From positions 434,001 through 498,000 of the forward strand of contig JACGCM010002493.1 in assembly GCA_014058105.1 (NCBI GenBank): 64,000 nt of DNA, read 5' to 3'. A model generated the notes under the pieces. The model had not been told where the DNA came from, made no database searches, and worked only from the letters and a program-made list of their open reading frames with translations. This DNA comes from Kingdonia uniflora (taxonomy: Eukaryota; Streptophyta; Magnoliopsida; Ranunculales; Circaeasteraceae). Of this stretch, positions 24,929 through 36,792 are shown in pieces (position 1 is the stretch's first letter; the number at the start of each line of letters is the position of its first letter). The translations under genes were made by a program, and so were the position numbers.

Positions 24929-27900
24929 CTATTCAAAAACAAGAAAACAAAATAGAGAAACAGTCCATTAATCAGTCCAAACAGACTCTTTTCTCATTTC
25001 ATAATCCAAAAAATCGTTAATCAATATATATCCAAAAAATTGCAAGAACATTTTGTAGAAAAATTCCACCCAAAATAACCAAATACAAATAACAAAAACA
25101 TACCTGATCTTCATATTAGTCTCATTTTTAACAATAATTTGATACCTAGAAAACACCATAAATATGCTCCAGCTATGTGAAATAAACTACAACACTTATC
25201 TTTTGCACCCCCCAAATACTAAAAATGAATCCCCTATAGAAACATAGAGATTTTTGGGCACTAGGATTTACATATATTATCTTTTATCACATAGGGCCTA
25301 GAAAAAGTTTCCTAACACAACAAACATATTATCAAGCAGGCCAGAGTTGAAATTTATGCCTCTCACAAGTTATTATTATGTAAATATGAAAATTTTATAA
25401 CTTAGATGCTTTAAGTTAGTTGTTTTCCTATTTAAATTCATAAGTTTTTAAATTGTTTTGGTAATTGAAAAAAATTCCTTGAAGAAGGTTTTCAATTATA
25501 GAAGTCTAGGTTAGTTTATATTTGGTACTTTTCCTATAAATATAATGTATGCAGATTTAACAAGATTTTATAATAAATATAAACCCAATCTAACCAGAAA
25601 CCGCCCTTGCAAATTCTGTCTACCCTCATGGTGCCGTCAAGAGGAGCCCTTGCATATAAAGAAGCCTCCTTCCAATCAGAACTATATACCCAACATAACA
25701 ATGCAGTGATAGGCTATGTATGTATATGTTGATCAGATGTCAAACAACAATTGTATATATTAACTTAAAATTGAAATTATACCATCTAAAACAGAATCTT
25801 AGTCGCTCGCATCATACTTCGTGAGTGGGACCAATTGGCCATACCTAGATGTGGCTGGCTTAAATGCTCAAGTGTAGGACCTTTGGCACTATGATGCTTC
25901 AGTGGACAATTTTTAGTGTATTAACCTTCTTTGCATTAACACATAATATTACCAGCATCCAACTTTATTCTATAATCCACTACAGCACCTGATGCGCTAG
26001 TGTCCTTCTCCATGAGCGTGAACAATTCGTATTGTTTTGCTGTGGTTGGCTCAAGTGTAAAATCTTTGGTGCCACGACGAATTTGTGGACAATCCTAGGC
26101 GAAGTAAGCATCTGAAACATATAGATGCACAAGTGTCTTGTTCCATCTTCTGCCCAACACCTGCTCTGAGATTGCCAAATCAACAAATAAAAAAAATCTT
26201 GAGAATAGAGTTTATCTAGTCATTATACTTAAATGGTTGATAACTGATAGCGCATGCTTATGTCATTAAGAGAAACATCGTTGACCCTTTAATTTCCTAA
26301 GAAATGCTCTTAAATAACTCTCCTATACTAATTCATTTTCGAATTCTAAAGATATCTAAGTTATAAAAGATAAACCTAGTCTAGTAGTGTGGCTGGTTTT
26401 GACTGAAAAGAGATTCACTCTAGCATCTTATAACCTAAATCATACATTGTAAAACCTAAATCCTACATCTTAATAAGTTCTAGTATATTGACTTGATATC
26501 TGGCACACAACGAAGAAATTTCCTAAGACCAATTTGGCCATAAAATTTGACAAATCAAAAGGGCGTATAAAAACTTCCTATTTGGACTCAGGAGACATCC
26601 CGATTACATTCTAAACTCAAAGGAGGTCATATGATGAAAAATATTTGCCTCCGTCCTGAAATACAACCTCGAAAAGGGCCGAGAAAATGTAAAACAAAAA
26701 CGTAAACATTCAAGGTACTGCTTAATTTTGTCAATTAAGCAATTATTACATAATTATTTCGCCATTCTGGGAATCATATAATTAATTGTCACAATATGGG
26801 TGCTAAACTCACCCAAATTTTTTTTCTATATTGTTTAATAAAAAAAGAAAGAAACTGTTAAGATTCTAGGAGACACCAAGAACAAGGAGACGCTAGTGCA
26901 CTAATTATTTTTCTAGATGCAATTAAATGAATACATCACATACGAAACAAAAAACTAAAACAATATTCATATTTGAAAATCCATTAGACCTTTTTAAACT
27001 ATATTATCCTTGTAAATGTTATACTTTTTTCAAAACAAATGTAGAGGTCAATGGCGATCTAGTGACTTATATTGCAAATACCACTTGCCTCATTAAAAAA
27101 TAATAACCTAATAAATGGATGTGAAGAGGAATTTGGAATCTCACTGTTGAAACTGAAGATTCTGGATGTGCCGATAGTCTGATACGGTCGCTCGGATTTG
27201 AGAGGGAGCCATAGTAATGTGGACGCTGCTGGTTAAGTTAAGTTTGAAATCCATCTGCTTCAACCTAGCCATATTTTTTTTAGCAATAACAATTTCCCTA
27301 GGTTATTCTATTGTTTTATTTCTCCATAAAATTATGGTCAACGATGAATATGTCTTCAGAGACGCGAAACGCGAAACCTCTATGTTTTCAATCATCCTCC
27401 TTCAGATGCCGAACTTGGATTTCATATGTTCACCTAATTGCCGCTCTACTGCCGCCACCAGCAGTACATTGACTGTATGTTCTCAAAATCCTTACATACA
27501 GTGAAAATATACATATCAATATCTGATCCAAAAAACAATGAAATTCTAAAAGGTACATACATTACATACATTAAAACCCATACCTCCAATGCAATTATTA
27601 CATGTATCTCCATTTGATACATAATATCTCTTATGTATCAATCGGAAAAAAAACTGTATCGAAGACATACTTAGAGACTTGGACTAACCCCCAATGTAAA
27701 TCTAAGATCAATTGCTCTTGTAATAGATTGATTGCAAGTGATAGAGCATGACTCATAATGGATTAATTGCAGGTGATGCAAAATGGAAGAATTGTTGAAG
27801 TCCCTTAACTAGGGTGCTATGTTTTTGATATGATAGTAACAGACTCCCCTTGGGCTAAATACTTAACTTGCTAAAAGTTGCCATTCCTATAAGAAGTCCT
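24929..27900. other. Spacer upstream of the ABCG relic
   Basis: About 3 kb with no supportable gene. It is AT-rich. Two loosely similar segments (around 25850-25910 and 26040-26100, sharing TGGACAAT and GGCT.AAGTGTA-type words) suggest an old local duplication. I could not find the missing ABCG N-terminal exons here. Confidence 0.4.
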
Positions 27901-28019
27901 CGCTCTGAGGTGGCCTTAAAGCTACGCTCTCTTCTATCCTTGCTTACAATAAATGGTTCCGCAGTAATCGTTCTAGAGGCAGCTTTTAAACCGACGATTA
28001 GATTTCTAGACCAATCTGT

Positions 28020-28482
28020 ATCTCTCCAGATATTCTCAAGTTGTTAAAATCTGATGTTCAGGAATTTATCAGAAATAAAGAGTGGCACCAATCTGGTTAT
28101 GGAGGAGTATATATAGATTCTAATGGTAACTTTATTGGAGTGTGTACTCTTTCTACAGGCCACCAATCTGCCTTCTTAGCAGAGTTCATTGATGTTATTG
28201 TCTCTCTTGAGAGAGCTCGGGCTTAAACCTTACTCACCCTCGGCTCGAGCATGACTCATCGGCTATTGTCACAATGCCCCATTTGAAGTCTTCAAGTGTT
28301 CCTTGGAAAATTCACACTAAATGGTTAAACTGCCTTCACTACTTGAGCACCATCCAATATAAAGCCTCCCAAACTTACAGAGAAGGAAACATAGCTGCTG
28401 ATAAAGTTATGACCATAAAAATCTCAGCCTGTTCTACTGTCACTTGCATGAGAGAGCTCCAGGAACTAAGAAACTTCCATTA
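28020..28482 (+). pseudogene. LINE-type RNase H relic
   Basis: An RNase H fold as found at the 3' end of plant L1-like LINEs and related RVT_3 proteins. GYGGVYIDSNGNFIG is followed by AFLAEFIDVIVSLERA (catalytic E). LEHDSSAIVT (catalytic D) comes after a frameshift near 28224. VPWKIHTKWLNCLHYL and REGNIAADKVM (last D) follow. The first catalytic D, expected before GYGG, is not preserved. No RT was seen upstream, so this is a 3' fragment. Confidence 0.72.
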
Positions 28483-29454
28483 GCATTTTCTCCCATTGAG
28501 CTCTTCTATATTTCATATACTAATCAATTTGTGTGAAACCCTTAATAAACTAAGGGAACTGAAGGAGGAGACCAGAACTATAACCACCAAAAGTCATATT
28601 TTTCAATAATTACTTTGAAATGTTAACATCAACATCATAAGTATTACCAGTGTTATAATCATGCAATTGAGTTTTTTTCATTTTTAAGATCTCTTAGCTA
28701 AAACCCCTCATCAAATTATTACTCTAAAATCCTTACCACTAAAATTTACAGACAACAAAACACTATTACGATTACCCACAATTCTAAATTTCTAGAAAAT
28801 CAACATTTTCTAATTACAATTTTTGACAAGCTAAGCAATCACAGTGACCTAAATCTACAAATCAAACATAGATGAGAGGGTTTATGATAATTACTACTTG
28901 AAGCTTATCAGAGATGAGAGCTTCGATTTCACTAAGTATATCTACAGTCAAAGTAATTAATATACCAAATACCATTGCTAAGATACATTAATGTAAGAAC
29001 CTTTAGCAAGAGTTTTAAAGAATGTAGTTTAAGTTTTTGACCTAATAAACAAAAATTCCTTCACCACCGCACAACTGAACCTCAATACCAAGCCATCGAT
29101 CGACATGATTTTTCTTATGTTATCTTCTACTGCTGCATCCAACAAAGACTAATTAATCAAAAGATAAAGCTTAATAAATAGCGTTGGTAATCTAAATAAG
29201 GCTTCAAAGAAAATTAAACCTACCATAAATTGTACTAGAAGTATTCAGTCTCTATGTATTTGACAATAAACAACTCTTTACTCCATTTATCTCTCATAAG
29301 CTTTGCCACTGCAAAGAGATTCAGATACATCAAGAGCTTAATTAATTCTGGTAAGATAGTTTTGTGAAGAGTTGCTGTTCTTGGGTAATTTTTTATTAAA
29401 GTTCTAATCTGTATTATTTAATAGTTTGGTCTTACAAAAGCATCTTAAAAAAAT
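28483..29454. other. AT-rich spacer
   Basis: No coding signal or structured repeat apart from a ~50-bp sequence at 29397-29446 that recurs at 45085-45135 (reported as a finding). Confidence 0.4.
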
Positions 29455-29660
29455 ATTTGCAGCCCACAACTCCATAGGCAAACCAGGGAGTCTATCCCAC
29501 ACACAACCCTCTCAAGCTTCGCCGTTCGTGGGTTAAAACCAACATGCCGTTTCCTTAACACCAAGTACTGTCCGAAAAAACCAAGGTCCTCTCAACCAGA
29601 TCAGATTGAGATCTTCAAGGGCAGCAAATCCTAAAACAAAGAAATTATTGCCAATGCCAA
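29455..29660 (-). pseudogene. DUF4283-like (LINE ORF1-type) fragment
   Basis: On the minus strand short pieces read LRGPWFF, then LVLRKRHVGFNPRTAKLERV, then after a frameshift VWDRLPGLPMELWA. The order and the WxRLPGLPMELW signature match the DUF4283 domain encoded by plant LINE ORF1 and its relics. It lies just outside the CACTA element proposed to begin at 29816. No neighbouring LINE parts are on the same strand. Confidence 0.6.
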
Positions 29661-31174
29661 TGATATGGATCTTACTTTGACCCAATTGGTTCTCCCATAA
29701 GCTTACCAATAAGACTCATAGAAATGGAGATTCTATGAGGCCGAATAGTAGATAAGTTACCAGAAGGGGCACACAATTTTGAAGTAGCTGAAGGTGGAGC
29801 TTAGAAACCAGTAGTCACTATACGAATAACTCAATTTTATGACTGGCCAAAACTGTCGTTAACGCTCCTTTGTGATGGTTTCAGACCGTCGCGATTCTCG
29901 TCGCTAACGAGCTGTCGTTTATATATTTTGATGGAAAAGTCCCGTCGCAAAGACATAAATTTTGGGACGGTCTCTCCCCATCAATAATTTACATCAGTTC
30001 AGAACCGTCACAAACTTGCTTAAATGTAGTATCCCAAAATAGCTATTACGATGGCTTTGGTTGGTTGGAAATTTTGTTGTTTATTTGCGACTAATTATTC
30101 TGAAAAGTCTATTTATAAAACAACTAAAATAAATTCGTCATATTCACTGTCCTTGATTTGCGATAATTGCATTGTATAAAACTGAATAACATAAAAAGAA
30201 AACACCATATGAAAGAAAATAAATTCTATTTTATTATAAAAATGATGAAGTACATACAACATATCCATTCAAAATTTTATATATAGTTCCTCCAAATAGA
30301 ACTTAAAACAATCTTTAACAACAACTATTTTTTAAACCCTTCCACCTTTCGCTTGCTTCACGATCTCTACTATATACTGTCTTTGTAGTTAAAGCGGTGA
30401 ACTCGCACAAATATGGTCTAAGCTTGAATGAATGCGGTCTGAACTTTCATAAATATAGTTTAAACTTGAACTAACATTCAAAAACCGTATCTAGCTTCCC
30501 ATGCAACTTTTCAGCACCTAAAACTAATGCCACAAGTATGCAAGTTTCATTTGATAGGCTAAAGACTAGAGTTACTTCCTAACCATGATAAATAAGAAAT
30601 GCAAAAAGTAAAATGAAGGTGAGGCTTAAATACCTTAGGAGCCATTCAATAAGGGATGCCTTGAAAGAGAACATTGAACAATAAGAAGTAATCAAATTTA
30701 GAACCCTTCTAGACCTGTTTAAGCAGATATATTCAATAGGAGAAAACAAAAATACATAATAGATATATTTAATAGGAGAAAGCATAAATACAAAACAGAG
30801 CTCAAGAGAGTCCCAAACCTTAGGAACGAGGATGGACATGGTTATAAGATCCCGTATATCCTCTAACAATTCCCAGTGGGGTGTTCACCTAAACCTAAAA
30901 ATAAGGGAAATCATTAAAATCACAAAAAAGATCATGGTGTCGTAATATGGAACTTGCCTAATTGAATCACAAAACAAGGGAACTTAATACCAAATAACAA
31001 CAGTGAAACAAAGATGAGACTCCAAACTGTTACCAAACATTAGTATGGAACTTGCCTAATTGGATACTTTATTCACCTAATATGGAGAGACTTGCGCGGA
31101 AATGGCCTAGGAAAGTTATATAAAAGGTTTGTAATTTGGAACTGCAAGAAAAAATTGGATTGACAACGGTTAAC

Positions 31175-32250
31175 TTATATATACCTTGATGTTTCCCATG
31201 TAGGTTCACATACAATAGGCCGATCATATTGTACAACTTTCAACAATAGATTATACAATTTCAGTCTAACAACACCCCAAGAACCAAGTACATTGTTAAT
31301 TGTAACCATGTCGGTTACCTTCATTGAATACAACAATGCCCTCAACTGCTCGTTTTTTGCCATGAGCTCTTGCTTCTTAACCTCATAAGAGTCCACCTGC
31401 AAGTTGAAAAAGGTATACATACATTAAATAGCAATCTAAGGAATTTTTCATACACTAAAGAAATGTTAAAACATGAATAAGATACTCGTCCTTCTTACAA
31501 TCATTTTGTAGAAGTCATTGTCAGCTTTCTTTCCATTCCAGGTTCCACGCGGGTGCCGTTCTTTCTATTTTTACATATCATTTCATTATTAGGAAATATA
31601 ACTTTAAATGCCTTCCACTATGTATGAAAAAATGCAAGTTAACTGATGAATGCCTGATGTAAATTTAGTATCTCCATGCCCGACTTTGACTCCTTTTTCT
31701 CTATCAACACTTGATTTAGTTTTTCCTATAATGCATGAAATCATGGACCCTTATTTTTATTATCATCACAACAAGTACAACACCTCTACGTTGTTCACTT
31801 AGTTTAGTAAGGTAAGTGAAATCAGCCTAACCTATAGTTTTATGTATTCCTTCTCTTTTTCCTTAATCTCATGTATTTGTTGAGTCCACACTTACTGTCG
31901 AATTATCAAAAAACTAAAATCGTGAATGCTTAGAAACATACGATCAACGTGGTATAAGAAAAAGAATACTAACCTGATTTCCCATAACCATTCTTTGAAA
32001 TTCATCTCGTTCCTGTTGTAGGTTTTCAATATGGGCCTTAAAAGCTGATGCTGCTTTAGCTTTAGCTTCCTAATCATCAAAATCTATAGGTTTCAGTTTC
32101 CATTTTATTATTCATATAGTAAAATGATTATAAAAACAATTTGTACAAAAGTCAAACCTTTTGAGTGATCGTGGCCAATTCCTGATCTTTCACTGTTAAT
32201 TGTGCATCTAACCTCGACATGTCAGATACAAGTCTGTAACATGACCACCG
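31175..32250 (-). pseudogene. CACTA second-ORF coiled-coil fragments
   Basis: Minus-strand open pieces read RLDAQLTVKDQELATITQK (about 32165-32220), EAKAKAASAFKAHIENLQQE then RDEFQRMVMGN (about 31980-32080), and QVDSYEVKKQELMAKNEQLR (31320-31400). They have heptad-like, Lys/Glu/Gln-rich composition and intron-like gaps. Such a coiled-coil protein follows tnp2 in many plant CACTA elements. Function is inferred from position only. Confidence 0.45.
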
Positions 32251-32939
32251 ATATAATTTATTCTTGTGAACAGAAATATGTTAAGGTAATATAGTTCTTA
32301 GAGCAACAACGATCACAAATCACAGTAGATTAAGAAATTATAAATGAGAGAGTGTGATGAACACACTTACATGATTATTAGAGAAGAGATCAAGAGACGC
32401 AGGGAATCCGAAGGTAACGAGTATTTGTACATATACATGAATATACATGAAAGAAAAAAGATAAAATTAACCAAAAGCATAATTTCACACAAACATTCTA
32501 AGGATCTGGACAGTATCATAAACAAAAGTATGAAGAATTCTAGAGAACTTCAAGACTTTTGGATAAAGGTTGTGATTGCTTTTTCATATGTGAAAGCTCA
32601 AGTGTAGATACTTCTATGAGGAAACACTACCATGGTAGAGCATAATGTACCACAAGATAATTAAGTATGTCAACAGTATCTTAACCACTAGATTTGTAAG
32701 TAATAGCTTGATGGCGAAAAAAATGTTAAGTCAATCATTTTGGATTTCTGAAGAGCTAGTTTGATAACTTTCCAAGGATAAATCATTGCTTTAAAAACTT
32801 TCATTAGATCGGTATGAAAATAATCCAAACCCAAACCAATATTTCCAAAATGAATAGTTAATGCCACTTTGATCACAAAAGCTAAAAGTAATGTCTTAAA
32901 ATAAGATTATATAGGACAGTAACATCATAAGTCATGATG

Positions 32940-34597
32940 TACTAGACAGTAGGTACACCTATGACCTCAGGTCCAAGCAAGCTTTAAGATTATCTTTAGT
33001 CTTTTCCTTTGTGTCCATTATCGCCACAATGATATTACTAGCAAAATTACTTTCAACGTGCATGACGTCTAAGTTGTGTGGAACCGACAGAAACTATTAT
33101 ATTTAAAACATAGAAATATTAAATGTAATTAATTATAAGTGAATAAAATAAAGATCAATTGATACAAATAATAATTACCTCCCAGTATGGTATGTCAAAT
33201 AAGATTGATCTCTTTAACCAAGGAGTTGGGCCATCATCATTATTTGCATATCTTTTTCTCTTCTTTCCTCGCATTTTCCCCCATTCAGTCTGTAATTTTT
33301 TTACCTTATTCAATACTTCAGAGCCACTTAAGCGTTTTGGCGCACTATCATGTTCCTCAGAACCATTAAATTGTGATTTTTGCTTCCTAAAAGGATGATT
33401 TTTGGTAAGAATCTTTTGGTTCCCATGTACACATGCTTCATTCCATATTGTAACCTCATTGAGCATATGCCTTCACTGCAAATAGGGCAAGCATATGTTC
33501 ATCCAGTTGTGCAACCCGATACATGACCATAGGCAGGGAAATCATGGATTCTCCAAAATAAGATTGCTTTCAATGTAAACATGGTCTTACTAAATGAGTC
33601 ATATGTTAATACACCGTTATACCATAAATCTTTTAACTCAGAGATCAATGGCTGCAAGTATACGTCAATATCTTTTTCCGGACCGCTCTTTCCTAGAATA
33701 AGTAAGCATGGTGAACATCTTTCGCATGCATAAAGACGACGGAAGATTGTAGGGGATGACCATTACCAACCAACAACTATATGAATTATTCTTATTCCCA
33801 AATGGATTGAACCCATCTGTAGCAAGCCCAAAACGAATATGTTGCAATTCATTTGCAAAATTAGGGTACCTAATATCTACTCCTTTCCAATGTGAAGCAT
33901 CTGTAGGATGACGCATTACGCCATCTTTAGAGGCTCCCTTGTGATGCCATGTCATGCTTTCTGCAATCCATAGAATGGTATAAAGCCTTTTCAATCTTGC
34001 TGCTAAAGGGAAGTACATGAGTACCTTTCTGGGTATCTTTCTTGACTTTTTCCTTGCAAGGTAATCAGATTTCCATCTACTTTTGTTACATTTAGGACAT
34101 TTATCACGAGTCTCATGTTCTTTCCAATATAATATGCAATTATTGGGACATGCATGAATACTCTTGTAATCCATACCCAACGATGTGATGATCTTCTTTG
34201 CCGCATACACACTCTCCGGCAAAGTGTTACCTTTAGGTTGAATCCTTTTAAGCAAACCGAGCAACAATGTAAAATTACTATAAGACCATTGGCCATCTGT
34301 CTTCAAACTCATCAGCTTAATTGTCACTGATAACTTTGTATCTTGTGCTGAACACATGGGATATATTATTCTTGAAGCATCCTCCCTCAGGTTCTTGTAC
34401 GCCGTGTCTTCTTCAAAAACTTTACTATTGGATCTAACATTATTGGTGTAATCGTTAAACCCTTCCAGTGCTGCACGACCTAATGCATCATTCACTAAAT
34501 AACATTCTTGTCTGCCCGACATCATTGAGTGGAATACTTGAAGAAACGCCAAGATCTTCAATGTCGGTATTATCGATCTCATCTTTGACCTCTCCAT
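32940..34597 (-). pseudogene. CACTA tnp2 transposase (broken)
   Basis: The tnp2 family transposase catalyses cut-and-paste transposition. The longest piece (33665-34597) contains SIHACPNNCILYWKEHE, KCPKCNKSRWKSDY, DGVMRHPTDASHWKGVDIRY and HIRFGLATDGFNPFGNKNNS, which are hallmark tnp2 segments. After a frameshift it continues DIDVYLQPLISELKDLW and AILFWRIHDFPAYGHVSGCT, followed by a TGA near 33508, then RFLPKNHPFRKQKSQFNGSE-like sequence (33155-33466). A further exon at about 32990-33085 reads HNLDVMHVESNFASNIIVAI. The C-terminal third is not found. Frameshifts and stops make it non-functional. Confidence 0.88.
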
Positions 34598-34871
34598 GGA
34601 AATACCAAGTCGTGTATGACTGGTCTATACCATTAAGAAATAAATGGTATCGTATGTCTTTCAGTGATTTATGCCCATTTACATTGTGACATTTTTTACA
34701 AGGACAAAATGAGGGGTCTCCATAATTGTTCTTCGCAAATTGAATAAATAAATTAACACCATCGCTATACCCCTTCGATTTCCTATTTTCACCCATCCAT
34801 TCTTTACTCGGATGAGTAAAAGACATTATTATCATAAACCCCAGCCAATCTGCCACCCACGATGATTTCAA
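34488..34871 (-). pseudogene. CACTA transposase-associated domain
   Basis: A piece directly upstream of tnp2 on the same strand. It has KGYSDGVNLFIQFAKNN, then CPCKKCHNVNGHKS (Cys cluster) and IRYHLFLNGIDQSYTTWYFH. This is the transposase-associated domain (PF13963-like) that begins plant tnp2 proteins. It overlaps the following ORF in another frame, so a frameshift separates it from the tnp2 core. Confidence 0.85.
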
Positions 34872-35389
34872 AGGTTATAAAAAGTACATAAACAAACATA
34901 TAATAGTTAGATTACCCTTTCAAGGAAGCTAAGCCATCTCCTAGCGCTCAAGGAACAACTAGATAGAAAAGCAAGATAGAACCTATAGTTTAGGTAGCCG
35001 GTAAACAATGAAAGAAAGGCAAAAATAACACTAAAGAAAAGAGCTATTTTTTAAGAAGGGGAGTTAAATAAGAGAGAGAAAAGGCAAGAAAGAAAGAACC
35101 TAAGTGTAGTTTGGAAGACACTTTTTTTAGGGGATAAGGTAGCAGGCCATGAACCAGGATATAAAGGTTTTGCAAAATGAGGCTGAAGCTATACCAGTTG
35201 CTTATTAAAGGTCTTAGCAGTCTTGAAGTTTGAAAGAGGAACCTATAGCAGTCCATAAATCCCTTAGCAGTCATCAGAGACTTGGGTATATTAGTGTTTT
35301 TGTGTTCTGACAGTATGATAATTATTGCTTATCTTTGGAGTAATACATTGTGTCTTACATCTTAGATCTATCTACATCTTTTTATGTAT

Positions 35390-36186
35390 TTATAACTTTG
35401 ACATACGCGATGACATTGCCTTGGCAGAGGCTTCGATGTGTTCCACCCTCATGATGAGATTCAATAATGGGTGACCATCACTTGATGAGATCTGCAATAC
35501 GATTAACAACAACTGGGGTTTGAGTGCTCCAGTTATTACAACTCTTATGAATACGAGGAATGTAGTGCTCACTATAGCAAATGAAGGTGATGTGATTGCA
35601 CCACTCTCTAGAGAGTTAGCTCATATCAAAGGATATTACTACAAAATCAGCAAATGGTTGATTCAGTATGATCCTAGGAGAGAATTGTCTATTGTGTATT
35701 GCACTTAACAGATGAAGAACCAGTTGGTATGGCCTACTGATTTCTACCACAGTTATCTACTCAAATAAAGCGTTACAAACCGAAAAATAAGATCAAATAC
35801 AAAAAGCAATTTGTGAGTTCGACTGAAGTTGTAAGAAATGAGCCACCTGAAAATGTGGGAACTGCAATTGATGCTAAAAGGTCTAAGAAACTGAGAAGAG
35901 TTGATATCAAAAAGGGAAATAAGGTGTTTGTTCCTTAAACCCTTTCTAGGGCAATGAAAGGTATTGTGATCAAGGAACTATCTGCAAAAGGGGCAACAAA
36001 AATGGTCCAAGAGAACAAAGTAGCAGAGGTGTTAGTGGGTGAAGATATCTTCAAGGTAAATGAAGCTGAAGCCTTGAGGATCAAGAGAGCTGAGATCAGA
36101 GCTGGGAAAGAGAAATTAACCTACACTGATGAAGAATTAGCTACAAAACCAAAGTGTGATGGCAGCATGCTGAATCTTAAAGAAGG
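35390..36186 (+). pseudogene. LINE 5' part, left of the Ty3 insertion
   Basis: Plus-strand coding-like sequence with stops: APVITTLMNTRNVVLTIANE, then KKLRRVDIKKGNKVFVP, then ELSAKGATKMVQENKVAEVL up to MLNLKEG at the insertion point. The reading resumes after the Ty3 element at 41410 and reaches a LINE endonuclease, so this is probably ORF1/ORF2 N-terminal sequence of that LINE. No domain is recognised in this piece itself. Confidence 0.45.
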
Positions 36187-36749
36187 TAACCCATTATACG
36201 ATAGAGAAGCTCTAGTTAGCAGATAAAATATGAAGAACACCAATTGGTTGGAAAAAATAAGAGATTCAATTGCTAAAAACCAAGTAATTACAATGATAAT
36301 ACTCTAAACCCTAAGTTCTTTCTCAATTTTTTTTAGAGATCTAGCATCCTCCTAAAAAATAACCTAAGTCCTATTTATATACTAGGGAACTAGAAATACA
36401 AATAGAACGCATCTCGAGGCAAAAACACGCCTAAAAAATATAACCAACACCAAGCTCGTTCGAATGAAATATGGAGTTGTTGAATGACTTTACGCCAATT
36501 AGTCTAAAACCCTAGAAACTTGATAAGTCGTTCGAGCGGCATCCCAACTCGTTCGAACGAAAATTGTCTATGAGCCAAAATTCTAGAGAGTATGAAAAGG
36601 GTCGTTCGAACGAAATAGGGTATCGTTCAAACGACTGGGGTTTCCTAGGCCAAATTCCAGAGAGGTGGAATTGGGTCGTTCGAACGACACTCAACCTCGT
36701 TCAAGCGACTTTGGTTAATTTCACAATTTCTCTAGATCCTCCTGGATCA
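36187..36749 (-). repeat. 3' LTR of the Ty3 element
   Basis: 563 bp, matching 40841-41404 throughout. It contains seven imperfect copies of the 12-bp palindrome TCGTTCGAACGA at about 36459-36712. On the plus strand the LTR ends CTCCTGGATCA. Confidence 0.9.
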
Positions 36750-36792
36750 TGGCTCCCCCCTTTAGGAGCCTTAAGCTCCAGCTCAAGCAGAA

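Noticed and set aside
27217..27504. 95-residue hydrophobic plus-strand open frame
   Set aside because: No recognisable domain, no splice context, AT-rich surroundings; likely chance.
35289..35565. Alternative right CACTA ends (TTAGTG near 35290, TGTAGTG near 35560)
   Set aside because: Neither is followed by the AGT target duplication or matches the left terminus as well as the end at 44323.
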